64,000 nucleotides of DNA from a bacterium (GCA_016716565.1 JADJWC010000003.1:657836-721835); one strand, 5' to 3'; positions 23,690 through 32,852 are shown, numbered from the stretch's first letter. Translations and numbers: made by a program. Notes: a model not told the origin generated them from the letters alone.

Positions 23690-23746
23690 GAAGGTCAAAG
23701 GTTCTGCCAAAGACATTTCTTGGGAAGAATCCTTTATAGCCCACAA
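23690..23746 (+). repeat. Partial duplicate of the tRNA-Val 3' half, interrupted by 22 nt
   Basis: GAAGGTCAAAGGTTC (23690-23704) and GAATCCTTTATAGCCCACAA (23727-23746) repeat the last 35 bases of tRNA-Val, with one mismatch. The 22 bases 23705-23726 are inserted exactly in the T-loop and contain CCAA...TTGG, a weak hairpin. The copy has no 5' half and is not a functional tRNA. Confidence 0.85.
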
Positions 23747-23747
23747 C

Positions 23748-23802
23748 ACCTTCCGGAGAGTATTGTGTTCTGATTTGTGCAACAATCCGGTAGGTTTTTT
23801 TA
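23748..23802 (+). terminator. Hairpin with U-tract immediately before thrS (terminator or attenuator)
   Basis: ACCTTCCGGA (23748-23757) pairs with TCCGGTAGGT (23786-23795), nine of ten pairs. It is extended by ATTGT/ACAAT inside and followed by seven T. The U-tract ends only 10 bases before the thrS ATG. It could be the end of the tRNA transcript, an attenuator in the thrS leader, or both. Confidence 0.7.
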
Positions 23803-23811
23803 TAGAAGTTT

Positions 23812-25744
23812 ATGAATAAGATAAAAATAAAATTTCCAGATGGTAAGTATCGAGAGTTTGATAAAGGAGTAACTCCGTATCAAATTGCCAGCGCTATTTC
23901 AGATGGACTTGCCAATGAAGCACTTGCTGCAAAAGTGAATGGTTACGTCATAGATATGCAAAGACCGATAAACGAAGATGCTGATATAAAGTTTCTTAAA
24001 TTTGATGATGAAGAAGGAAAAGAGGTTTACTGGCATTCATCATCTCACTTGATGGCTCATGCAATCAAATCACTGTATCCCGAAGCGAAGTTTGGCGTTG
24101 GTCCGGCGATAGAGAATGGTTTTTACTATGACTTTGATATAAACAAAAAGCTCGATGAAGAAGACCTTCGTAAGATTGAACACCAGATGGAATTGATTGC
24201 TAAAGAAGATAAAAGGTTTGAGAGAACTGAATTACCAAAAGCAAAAGCTGTAGAATTTTTTAAGAAGCAGGACGATCAATACAAGCTCGAAATTTTAAGT
24301 GAGCTCGACGAAAACAGTGAAGTCATCAGCACTTATAGCGAAGGTGACTTTACTGATCTATGCTGGACCTCATCTTCCATCAGCAGGAAAAATTAAATAT
24401 GTAAAACTGCTGAGTGTATCTGGTTCGTACTGGCGCGGTGATGAGCACAATAAGCAGATGCAAAGAATTTATGGCATCTCGTTTCCAAAAAAGAAAATGC
24501 TTGATGATTACATCCATTTTCTTGAGGAAGCAAAAAGAAGAGACCATCGTAAACTTGGTAAACAGCTTGACCTATTCAGCATACACGAAGAAGCCGGAGC
24601 AGGGTTGATCTACTGGCATCCGAAAGGTGCACGCATCAGAATGGAGATAGAAAACTATTGGCGTGATGCTCATCTGCAAAATGGATATGAATTTCTTTAT
24701 TCTCCTCACATGGGAAAAAGCTGGTTGTGGGAAACTAGTGGTCATCTTGGTTTTTATAAAGATAGTATGTATTCCGGAATGAAGATCGATGAACAGGATT
24801 ATTACATCAAACCAATGAATTGTCCTTTTCACATTATGATTTATAAATCGCATCTTCGTTCATACCGGGATCTTCCATTAAGATGGGCTGAACTGGGAAC
24901 TGTTTATCGATACGAAAAGAGTGGTGTTCTTCATGGCTTATTAAGAGTCAGAGGATTCACACAGGATGATGCGCATATATTTTGTGCACACGAACAAATT
25001 GAAGAAGAGATCAGACGGACTTTAAATTTTGCACGAATGATTCTTGGCACTTTCGGTTTTACAGAGATGAATTTTTATCTCGCTACTAAACCTGAAGACT
25101 CGGTTGGTGAAGTTGAGCTTTGGGATAGAGCAACTGCATCATTAAAAAAAGCTCTTGAAGCAGAAAATCTATCTTATCAATTGGATGAAGGTGGCGGTGC
25201 ATTCTACGGTCCAAAGATCGACATCAAAATAAAAGATGCACTTGGAAGAGAATGGCAATTAAGCACCATTCAATTTGATTTTAATATGTCTGAAAGATTC
25301 GAGATAAAATATATTGGCGAGGATGGAAAGGAACACAGACCGTTTATGGTTCATCGTGCATTGCTTGGATCAATAGAAAGATTTTTCGGAATTTTAATAG
25401 AACATTATGCCGGAGATTTTCCTTTGTGGCTGGCTCCGGTGCAGGCAGTTGTTATTCCTGTATCTCAAAACTTTTTTGATTATGCACGTTCTGTAAATGA
25501 GGAATTGGTTAAGGCAGGAATTCGTACTCAGTTAGATGAAAGAAACGAAAAAATTGGTTATAAAATCAGGGATTGGGAAACCCAGAAAGTTCCTTATATG
25601 ATCATAGTTGGTGAAAAGGAGCAGAGTGCATCGAATATTTCAGTCCGACAGCATAAAAAAGGTGACCTTGGTGCATTTAAAATATCCGATTTTATTGATA
25701 AACTTGCTACCGAAATTAAAAATAAAGATTACTCAACAAATTAA
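23812..25744 (+). CDS. thrS: Threonyl-tRNA synthetase, one frameshift
   Basis: The two frames (23812 to about 24366, then to 25744) make one protein of about 640 residues, full length. Domains in order are TGS (IKIKFPDGKYREF), second additional domain (WHSSSHLMAHAI), class II core with motif 2 (RYEKSGVLHGLLRVRGFTQDDAHIF) and motif 3 (HRALLGSIERFF), then the anticodon domain (LAPVQAVVIPVS). The Zn ligands C and H are present (MNCPFHIMIY and others). The break is at TGCTGGACC near 24363, where the family has DLC-x-GPH. Loss of two bases, for example TG from TGTG, restores it. As the gene is essential, an assembly error is likely. Confidence 0.93.
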
Positions 25745-25755
25745 AGAGGTCATAC

Positions 25756-26295
25756 ATCGCTCAAGTAGATAATATCAACGTTAATGAAGACATCCAGGCA
25801 TCCAAAGTCAGAGTGATTGATTCAGATGGAAAACAGCTTGGAGTATTTTTAATTAAAGACGCCAGAAGATTGGCGAGTGAAAGAGGAAAAGATCTTGTGG
25901 AAATTGCACCGCAGGCAAAACCTCCTGTGTGTAAGATTATTGATTTCGGAAAATTCAGATACGAACAGCAGAAGAAAGAAAAAATTCAGAAGAAAAATCA
26001 GCAGGTTTCTGTTCTTAAAGAAATTAGATCCCATCCAAATACTGATGTGCACGATTTTGATTTTAAGACAAGACACGCAGTAAATTTTTTGGAGGAAGGA
26101 AATAAAGTAAAAGCGACGGTTGTATTTAAAGGAAGAGAAATGGCTTACGTTGAACAAGGAGAAGAGTTGCTGAAAAGATTTTTGGAAAGAGTTCAGGACG
26201 TTGCGAAGGTGGAAGTGGAGCCCAAAATGGAAGGTAGAAATATGAGTTTGATTGTGGTTCCCGTTTCAAAAAAAGGAAAGAAAAAACAACAATAA
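25756..26295 (+). CDS. infC: Translation initiation factor IF-3 (AUC start)
   Basis: 179 residues from the ATC at 25756. The N-terminal domain contains INVNEDIQASKVRVIDSDGKQLGV. The C-terminal domain has EIRSHPNTDVHDFDFKTRHAVNFLEEGNKVKATVVFKGREM. The conserved N-terminal strand lies upstream of the first GTG (25813), so that start would cut the fold. Between the thrS stop and that strand there is no ATG, GTG or TTG in frame. ATC with AAAGAGGT five bases before it is the best start. Near-cognate starts let IF-3 repress its own translation. It follows thrS by 11 bases and precedes rpmI-rplT. Confidence 0.93.
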   Translation: MAQVDNINVNEDIQASKVRVIDSDGKQLGVFLIKDARRLASERGKDLVEIAPQAKPPVCKIIDFGKFRYEQQKKEKIQKKNQQVSVLKEIRSHPNTDVHDFDFKTRHAVNFLEEGNKVKATVVFKGREMAYVEQGEELLKRFLERVQDVAKVEVEPKMEGRNMSLIVVPVSKKGKKKQQ

Positions 26296-26310
26296 AACTA
26301 GGATTAAATT

Positions 26311-26502
26311 ATGCCAAAGATGAAGAGTAACCGGGGTGCTTCCAAAACTTTCAGGAAAACTGCTTCGGGAAAATTTAAAAGAAATAAGGCTTATAAAAGT
26401 CATATTCTGTCTTCAAAATCTACAAAGAGAAAAAGACAGTTAAGGAAGGCTACGTTAGTATCAGAAGCCGACCAAAAAAGAGTAAGTTTAATGGTTCAAT
26501 AA
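26311..26502 (+). CDS. rpmI: Ribosomal protein bL35
   Basis: 63 residues, very basic. MPKMKSNRGASKTFRKTASGK at the start and HILSSKSTKRKRQLRK in the middle are the bL35 signature. It is 15 bases after infC and 18 before rplT, the conserved infC-rpmI-rplT order. Confidence 0.97.
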   Translation: MPKMKSNRGASKTFRKTASGKFKRNKAYKSHILSSKSTKRKRQLRKATLVSEADQKRVSLMVQ

Positions 26503-26520
26503 CGATAAAGGAATAGTAAA

Positions 26521-26868
26521 ATGCCAAAAGCAAAGAATAACGTTGCTTCAAGAAAACGAAGAAGAAAAGTATTAAAACTGGCTAAAGGTTACTGGGGTAA
26601 TCGTGGTAACGTTTGGACGGTAGCCAAAAATGCTGTTGAGAAAGGTCTCGTTCACGCATACCGTGACAGAAAATCAAAAAAGAGAATCTACAGACAGTTA
26701 TGGATTACAAGAATAAACGCTGCAGTCAGACCTCATGGACTGAGCTATTCAAAATTCATAAATGCTCTTGATACAAAGGGAGTTGTAATCAACAGGAAGG
26801 TTCTTGCTAATCTTGCAGTTGATAATCCCGACGCTTTCTCTGAACTTGTTAAGTTCGCTGCTAATTAA
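26521..26868 (+). CDS. rplT: Ribosomal protein bL20
   Basis: 115 residues. The long basic N-terminal helix (ASRKRRRKVLKLAKGYWGNR) and the C-terminal globular part (LWITRINAAVRPHGLSYSKFI) match bL20, an early-assembly protein that also represses its own operon in other bacteria. Followed by a terminator-like hairpin. Confidence 0.97.
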   Translation: MPKAKNNVASRKRRRKVLKLAKGYWGNRGNVWTVAKNAVEKGLVHAYRDRKSKKRIYRQLWITRINAAVRPHGLSYSKFINALDTKGVVINRKVLANLAVDNPDAFSELVKFAAN

Positions 26869-26874
26869 TTTCAT

Positions 26875-26916
26875 CCCTCATTGAAAGGCTAAATTTTCTT
26901 TGAGGGTATTTTTTTA
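26875..26916 (+). terminator. Terminator-like hairpin after rplT
   Basis: CCCTC...AAAG (from 26875, with a small bulge) pairs with CTTTGAGGG (26898-26906), followed by TATTTTTTT. It may end the thrS-rplT transcript or only weaken read-through into pheS. Confidence 0.6.
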
Positions 26917-26936
26917 AATATTCGGTAATTCCATTT

Positions 26937-27950
26937 ATGCAGATCTCCGAAATAGAGAGAATCAGTAAAGACTTCAGCCTGGAAATTGAAAAGGTTTCAG
27001 CACCGGGTGAGCTTGAACAAGTTAGAATTAAATACCTCAGCCGAAATGGAATTATTACGAAACTGTTCGATGATCTTAAAGCTCTTACCGGAGAAGAGAA
27101 ACCGTTATTCGGTAAACTGCTGAACAATCTCAGGAATAATGCAAATCAATTATTCAATGAGAAGAAATCATCGATTGAGTCCACTAAAACTTTAGATTCA
27201 TCAAAAATAGATTTAACACTTCCCGGAAAAACTATTAAGCTGGGAAGCAGGCATATTCTCACGCAAACTCTTACTGAAATAAAATCAATTTTTAAAGGAC
27301 TTGGTTTTTCTGTTTACGATGGTCCCGAACTTGAATCCGATTATTACAACTTTGAAGCATTAAACTTTCCTCCGGATCATCCAGCGAGGGATATGCAGGA
27401 TACTTTTTTTGTTGGTGAAAAGTTTGTACTGCGCACGCACACAACTCCGGTTCAAATCAGAATTATGGAAAAGGAAAAACCTCCGATAAGAGCGATAATG
27501 CCCGGCCGTGTTTACAGGAATGAAGCAATCAGTTCAAGGAGCTATTGTATGTTCCACCAGGTTGATGGAATTTATGTTGATACTGATGTTTCGTTTGCCG
27601 AATTGAAGGGAACGCTTGTAGCTTTCGCAGAGCAATTTTATGGTGAAGGATTGAAGTACCGATTCAGACCAAGCTTTTTCCCATTTACTGAACCAAGTGC
27701 TGAAATGGATATCACCTGCTACATCTGTAACGGAAAAGGATGCAGAGTTTGTAAATACAGCGGCTGGCTTGAAATTCTTGGCTGCGGAATGGTTGATCCA
27801 AACGTATTTAAATATGTCAACTATGATTCGGAAAAATACAGCGGATATGCTTTCGGAATGGGTATCGAAAGAATTGCAATGCTGAAGTATGGAATTGATG
27901 ATATAAGAATATTTTTTGAAAATGATCTGCGTTTTCTCAAACAATTTTAA
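26937..27950 (+). CDS. pheS: Phenylalanyl-tRNA synthetase alpha subunit
   Basis: 337 residues, normal length. After an N-terminal coiled coil come motif 1 (PLESDYYNFEALNFP-like region), motif 2 (GRVYRNEAISSRSYCMFHQVDGIYVD) and motif 3 (AFGMGIERIAMLKYGIDDIR). A CYICNGKGCRVCKYSGWLE cysteine cluster, found in many PheS, lies before motif 3. It forms an alpha2-beta2 enzyme with PheT, encoded 12 bases downstream. Confidence 0.97.
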   Translation: MQISEIERISKDFSLEIEKVSAPGELEQVRIKYLSRNGIITKLFDDLKALTGEEKPLFGKLLNNLRNNANQLFNEKKSSIESTKTLDSSKIDLTLPGKTIKLGSRHILTQTLTEIKSIFKGLGFSVYDGPELESDYYNFEALNFPPDHPARDMQDTFFVGEKFVLRTHTTPVQIRIMEKEKPPIRAIMPGRVYRNEAISSRSYCMFHQVDGIYVDTDVSFAELKGTLVAFAEQFYGEGLKYRFRPSFFPFTEPSAEMDITCYICNGKGCRVCKYSGWLEILGCGMVDPNVFKYVNYDSEKYSGYAFGMGIERIAMLKYGIDDIRIFFENDLRFLKQF

Positions 27951-27962
27951 ACGGAAAATTTC

Positions 27963-30365
27963 TTGAAGATCTCTTTAAACTGGATTAAAGAATATGTTAA
28001 CCTTGATGGAATCTCAACTGATGAGCTAATCGAAAAGTTAACTATGTCCGGACTTGAAGTTGAGGATTACGAAGACCAAAATAAAAAGTATCTCGGAATG
28101 GTTGTCGGGTTAGTAAAAGATGTACAAAAACATCCTAATGCAGATAAGCTGACTGTCTGTACTGTTTTTGATGGAAGTTCAGATTTACAGGTTGTGTGTG
28201 GAGCACCAAACGTTGCAAAAGGACAAAACGTTGTTTTTGCACCGATTGGTTCCATAATTCCAAATGGAAATATGGAAATGAAAAAAATTAAGATACGTGG
28301 TATAGAATCCAACGGAATGATCTGCGCTGAAGATGAACTTGAATTAAGCGATGATCATTCTGGAATTTTAGTTCTTGATGAAAACCTTTCTGCGGGAACA
28401 ACAATAAGCGAAGCACTTGGATTGAACGATGTAATTCTTGAAGTTGCTGTAACTCCAAATCGTCCGGATGCACTTTCTCATATCGGAGTTGCACGTGATC
28501 TGGCTGCAATTTTCAATCGCGATTTAAGAATACCAAGATTAGATTTTCAGGAATCACAACAGGAGATCAAACAGCTTGCAAGTGTTGAGATTGAAGATAA
28601 AATAAACTGTCCGCGTTACTCTGCCAAAGTTGTCGCAGGAATTACCATCAAAGAATCTCCTGAATGGCTGAAAAATAAATTGAAGAAAATTGGTCTAAGA
28701 CCAATAAATAATGTCGTCGATGTTACGAACTTTATTCTTCATGAATTGGGACAACCGTTACATGCATTTGACCTGGATCAAGTATCGGGAAAGAAGATTG
28801 TTGTAAAAAGTCTTCAGGACCAATTAAAGTTTACAACTTTAGATTCTAAAGAAAGAATTTTACCAGCCGGAACAATGATGATATGCGATGGAAAACGTGA
28901 AGTTGCCATTGCGGGTGTAATGGGTGGAGAAAATTCCGAAGTAACAGAAACCACTAAAAACATTTTGATTGAATCTGCATATTTCAATCCGACTTCAATC
29001 AGAAGGACTTCCAAAAAGTTACAACTATCGACTGATTCATCCTACAGATTTGAAAGAGGAACCGATCCATCAAATACAGTTTATGCTGCTCAAAGAGCTG
29101 CACAGATAATTGCTTCAATAGCTGGTGGTGAAATTGCTAAAGGTATTATTGATGAATATCCAACCAAAGTCCGGCAGAAAGAAATAACTCTCCGGCTAAA
29201 CCGGATGAATAAGTTGCTTGGTTATGAAGTTCCGAAATCTGAAGTGATGAGAATCTTACAAAAGCTTGGAATCAATTTGCTAAAAGATATGGGTGAATCA
29301 CTCGAAGTAATTATCCCTTCTTACAGACCGGATATCGAAAGGGAAGTTGACTTAATTGAAGAAGTGGCGAGGATTGCAGGTTATGAAAAAATTCCTGTAA
29401 TTGAAAAGGTGAGCATAACTCTTCATAAAAGAAAAGACGATTTTGAATTTGAAGAAAAAATAAGAGAGACAATTTTATCTCTTGGCTTTAACGAAATGGT
29501 CAACAATCCACTACGATCAGAAACTGAAGCGAAAATAACCGGTGATCCGATCGAGATAACTAATCCGCAAAGCAGGGATATGGCTTTTCTGAGGACATCT
29601 TTGGTTGTTTCAGCACTTTCTGCTGTTTCCAACAATATTAAAAAGGGTGAGAAGGATTTAGCGGTTTTTGAAATTGGAAACACATTTAAAATGTTAAAAG
29701 AAAACTTAAATGCGTTTCAGGATTTCGAGGAAAAAAAGAAATTATTACTTATTCTTTCAGGTAAAAAGAATACTAGACAGTGGTATACAGGTGAAATCGA
29801 ATATGATATTTATGATTTAAAGGGCATGGTTAATTCATTTTTATCTAAAATTTCGCTTGACTATGTTTTAAATGATTCTTATAATTCAATACAAAATAAG
29901 ATTTACGATTATCAATTCACCGTAAACTTTAAAGATTCAGTGTTTGGAACTGGCGGCAAGCTGAATCAGAATGTTCTTAAAATTTTTGATATAACTCAGC
30001 CAGTTTATGCGTTTGAGAGTGATTTGGAAGTGATTCAGAAGTTAACTGGATTGCGAAGAGCATTCAGCGAACTGTTAAAATACCCGAAAGTTTATCGTGA
30101 TTTTGCTTTTTTATTCGATAAATCCATAAATTATTCCTCAGTAAAGGAATTTATTTTAAAAGAAAGCGATAAAATCCTAAAATCAGTTGAGTTGTTTGAT
30201 CTTTTTGAATCTAAAGAGATCGGTGATGATAAGAAAAGTATGGCATTCAATTTAGAGTATTATGACTACAGCAGAACTTTAACTGATGAAGAAGTTGATA
30301 AGGATTTTCAAAATTTAATAGGTAAAGTCACAAAACAATTTAATGCAACATTGAGAGGTAAATAG
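27963..30365 (+). CDS. pheT: Phenylalanyl-tRNA synthetase beta subunit
   Basis: 800 residues, full length, TTG start. Order of domains: N-terminal domain and EMAP-type tRNA-binding domain (residues about 40-150, KHPNADKLTVCTVFDG), B3/B4 editing region (YSAKVVAGITIKESPEWLKN), B5, the catalytic-like module, and the C-terminal FDX-ACB anticodon-binding domain (FAFLFDKSINYSSVKEFI). No frameshift over 2.4 kb. Confidence 0.97.
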   Translation: MKISLNWIKEYVNLDGISTDELIEKLTMSGLEVEDYEDQNKKYLGMVVGLVKDVQKHPNADKLTVCTVFDGSSDLQVVCGAPNVAKGQNVVFAPIGSIIPNGNMEMKKIKIRGIESNGMICAEDELELSDDHSGILVLDENLSAGTTISEALGLNDVILEVAVTPNRPDALSHIGVARDLAAIFNRDLRIPRLDFQESQQEIKQLASVEIEDKINCPRYSAKVVAGITIKESPEWLKNKLKKIGLRPINNVVDVTNFILHELGQPLHAFDLDQVSGKKIVVKSLQDQLKFTTLDSKERILPAGTMMICDGKREVAIAGVMGGENSEVTETTKNILIESAYFNPTSIRRTSKKLQLSTDSSYRFERGTDPSNTVYAAQRAAQIIASIAGGEIAKGIIDEYPTKVRQKEITLRLNRMNKLLGYEVPKSEVMRILQKLGINLLKDMGESLEVIIPSYRPDIEREVDLIEEVARIAGYEKIPVIEKVSITLHKRKDDFEFEEKIRETILSLGFNEMVNNPLRSETEAKITGDPIEITNPQSRDMAFLRTSLVVSALSAVSNNIKKGEKDLAVFEIGNTFKMLKENLNAFQDFEEKKKLLLILSGKKNTRQWYTGEIEYDIYDLKGMVNSFLSKISLDYVLNDSYNSIQNKIYDYQFTVNFKDSVFGTGGKLNQNVLKIFDITQPVYAFESDLEVIQKLTGLRRAFSELLKYPKVYRDFAFLFDKSINYSSVKEFILKESDKILKSVELFDLFESKEIGDDKKSMAFNLEYYDYSRTLTDEEVDKDFQNLIGKVTKQFNATLRGK

Positions 30366-30674
30366 TTGGTTGATCTGGCTAAATACGAAACTTTAATAGG
30401 CGATCTTGGAAAATTAGAATCCCAGGTAGAGATTCTGAAAAATAAATACAGCGATACTGTTGGCAGAAACAAAGAATTAGAAGTATCACTGAACGAAATT
30501 CAACAGGATAAAAACCTTCTTCATCAAAAAATTTCTGAGCTGGAATCAGAATTAGAAGAATCAAAACTTAAATCGGAGGAAAAATCAAAACTAAATTTAG
30601 AAGAACGGGAAGAAATTAAAAGTAAAATCAGAGATTTAATTAATAGAATAGATAAACACTTATCTTCAGAATAA
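30366..30674 (+). CDS. Short coiled-coil protein between pheT and zapA
   Basis: 102 residues starting with TTG directly after the pheT stop. Almost the entire protein is one predicted coiled coil (LESQVEILKNKYSDTVGRNK, then LHQKISELESELEESK) with a charged tail. No enzyme motif. Its position before zapA suggests a division-associated coiled coil, functionally like ZapB, but the sequence alone does not show homology. Confidence 0.65.
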   Translation: MVDLAKYETLIGDLGKLESQVEILKNKYSDTVGRNKELEVSLNEIQQDKNLLHQKISELESELEESKLKSEEKSKLNLEEREEIKSKIRDLINRIDKHLSSE

Positions 30675-30752
30675 ATTAATGGTTATTTTGAGGAAAAGAT
30701 AAATCAATTAGTTCTTAAATAATTTGTTCGTGGGTTGGCGCAAAAAATACTG

Positions 30753-31046
30753 ATGGAAAAAAAGAAGCTGAAAATAAAAATATTTGACAAAGAGTATTCG
30801 CTCCTTGTTGAAAATGAAGAAATAGCAAAAGAGCTGGCTATTTATGTTAATAAAGTTATGGAAGAGACCAAAGATGAATTGCCGGATCAGCCGGCACAGA
30901 CAATAGCCATTATCGCTTGTTTGAATATAGCATACGATTTATTTTTAGAGAAAAATAAAAACAGAGAATTTTTAATTCAGGCTTCGGATAAAGTTAAAAG
31001 AATTAAACTGCTTCTATCAGAACAACAAGCTGTTGACCCATCATAA
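30753..31046 (+). CDS. zapA: Cell division protein ZapA
   Basis: 97 residues from the ATG at 30753 (a TTG six codons earlier is possible). The KLKIKIFDKEYSLLVENEE start, the helix TIAIIACLNIAYDLFLEK and the charged coiled-coil end match ZapA, which bundles FtsZ filaments at mid-cell. The gene precedes a structured RNA and rny, the order I know from other FCB genomes. Confidence 0.85.
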   Translation: MEKKKLKIKIFDKEYSLLVENEEIAKELAIYVNKVMEETKDELPDQPAQTIAIIACLNIAYDLFLEKNKNREFLIQASDKVKRIKLLLSEQQAVDPS

Positions 31047-31052
31047 GTATAA

Positions 31053-31254
31053 CCGCTTCGCTGCTCCTAATAATTAGTGAAAAACTAACATAAACTAATT
31101 GGGAGTATTACTCCGGCGTGTATTACAGGCCTCATCTTCAATCTTGTATTGAAGACTCTCCCCTCGGGATAGCAGTGGAAGTAAAAAGCGACTGGGACCA
31201 TTCCCACTGTGATTAATAGGGTTTTTCCTATTAATTACGGGGCAGCGAGTGCGG
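31053..31254 (+). ncRNA. ssrS: Probable 6S RNA (RNA polymerase regulator)
   Basis: About 202 bases between zapA and rny with a strong closing stem. CCGC (31053) pairs with GCGG (31251), and TCGCTGC pairs with GCAGCGA just inside. Within are a perfect hairpin TCTTCAAT/ATTGAAGA, a CAGTGG/CCACTG stem, and ATTAATAGG/CCTATTAAT, which competes with part of the closing stem. The long rod with an open centre, the size, and the location next to zapA fit 6S RNA (6S-Flavo type). No coding potential is needed here, because the rny start is downstream at 31287. Confidence 0.7.
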
Positions 31255-31286
31255 TCTTAAAAAATAAACACTTGTATGGAGGAAAA

Positions 31287-32852
31287 ATGGACGAACTGTA
31301 TGTACTAATACCGATGCTCGCTGTTGTGATAGTTGTGTTCTTTTACCTTGGCTGGATGATGAATTCCAGGATTGGTAAAAAAAGTATATTAACGGCCGAA
31401 GAACAGGCAAAAAAAATTCTTGAAGATGCTGATAAAGATGCCAAGAATATTAAAAGAGAAAAACTTTTAGAAGTAAAAGATGAATGGTACAAGAAGAAAA
31501 CTGAATTTGATAGGGAAGTCCAGCAGAAACGACAGAAGCTTACTGCATTAGAGAAGCAGATACAGCTGAGAGAAGAGAATAGCGAGAAAAAATTTGACCT
31601 TATTCTTCAAAAAGAACGGGAGAATAAAAAGTTTGAACAGGAGCTGAACCACCAGCAAAAATCGATTGAGAAAAAGCTGGAAGACATCAATCGACTTGAG
31701 CAGGAACAAAATGCGAAACTAGAAAAAATTTCCGGACTATCCTCAGAAGAAGCAAAAAAAATTCTGATGGAAAATCTTGTTAATGATGCTAAAACTCAGG
31801 CAGCTTCGATAATAAAAGATATTACAGACAAAGCAAAAGCTGATGGGAAAAGAGAAGCTCAAAAGATAATTGTCCAATCCATCCAGAGAACCGCAGCGGA
31901 TCATTCCATAGAAAGCACTGTTTCCGTAGTCCAGATTCAGAATGATGAGATGAAAGGCAGAATTATAGGAAAAGAAGGAAGAAACATTCGTGCATTTGAA
32001 TCAAGTACCGGTGTTGATGTTATTGTTGACGATACTCCCGAAGCAGTGATTCTATCTTCTTTCGATCAGTTCAGAAGAGAAGTTGCTCGAGTCTCTCTGG
32101 AAAGATTAATTTCTGACGGAAGAATTCATCCTGCGAGGATTGAAGAAGTGGTTGAAAAAGTTAAGCAGGAACTTGAAGAAGAAATGGTGCGCGACGGTGA
32201 GAACGTGGTTCTGCAATTAGGTTTGCATAATATGCATAATGAACTGATAAAGCATATCGGAAAAATGAAATACCGCTCAAGCTTTGGTCAGAATTTAATG
32301 CAACACAGTATTGAAGTGGCTTATCTTACCGGTATCATGGCTTCTGAACTCGGAATGGAAGCTAGTTTAGCAAAACGTGCAGGTTTGCTTCATGATGTTG
32401 GCAAAACTGTTGATAAAAGTGTTGAAGGTCCTCATGCACTCATTGGATATGAGTTCACAAAGAAGTACAATGAAAATCCTATTGTAGTCAACGCAGTTGG
32501 TTCACACCACGAAGATATTGAGATGGAACATCCGATAGCCGCTTTAGTTCAGGCAGCAGATGCAATAAGCGGTGCAAGACCAGGTGCACGTCGTGAACCA
32601 CTTGAAAGTTATGTTAAGAGATTGGAAAATCTTGAATCACTCGCAAAATCATTTGAAGGCGTTGCAAAGACGTACGCAATTCAAGCCGGAAGAGAAGTAA
32701 GAGTTGTAGTTGAACATGAAAAAATTGATGATATCCTTGCTGATAAACTTGCAAAAGAAATTGCCGCAAAGATTGAAAGTGAAATGGAATACCCCGGACA
32801 AATAAAAGTCACAGTTATCCGGGAAGTAAGAAAAATAGGATATGCTAAATAA
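31287..32852 (+). CDS. rny: Ribonuclease Y
   Basis: 521 residues from the ATG at 31287 (GGAGG nine bases upstream). The frame is open to 31209, but that part lies in the structured RNA. Domains: membrane helix (residues about 5-25), long charged coiled coil, KH domain (MKGRIIGKEGRNIRAFESSTG) and HD domain (HSIEVAYLTGIMASE, then LLHDVGK). It is a membrane-bound endoribonuclease that starts mRNA decay. Confidence 0.96.
   Translation: MDELYVLIPMLAVVIVVFFYLGWMMNSRIGKKSILTAEEQAKKILEDADKDAKNIKREKLLEVKDEWYKKKTEFDREVQQKRQKLTALEKQIQLREENSEKKFDLILQKERENKKFEQELNHQQKSIEKKLEDINRLEQEQNAKLEKISGLSSEEAKKILMENLVNDAKTQAASIIKDITDKAKADGKREAQKIIVQSIQRTAADHSIESTVSVVQIQNDEMKGRIIGKEGRNIRAFESSTGVDVIVDDTPEAVILSSFDQFRREVARVSLERLISDGRIHPARIEEVVEKVKQELEEEMVRDGENVVLQLGLHNMHNELIKHIGKMKYRSSFGQNLMQHSIEVAYLTGIMASELGMEASLAKRAGLLHDVGKTVDKSVEGPHALIGYEFTKKYNENPIVVNAVGSHHEDIEMEHPIAALVQAADAISGARPGARREPLESYVKRLENLESLAKSFEGVAKTYAIQAGREVRVVVEHEKIDDILADKLAKEIAAKIESEMEYPGQIKVTVIREVRKIGYAK

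Noticed and set aside
23690..23746. A second functional tRNA gene
   Set aside because: Only the 3' half is present, and the T-loop is interrupted by 22 bases.
23748..23802. T-box riboswitch before thrS
   Set aside because: I could not find the T-box core sequence or a specifier loop. The region is a simple hairpin with a U-tract.
31209..31286. Extended N-terminus of RNase Y
   Set aside because: The added codons fall in the structured RNA. The ATG at 31287 has a good Shine-Dalgarno and gives the normal N-terminal membrane helix.
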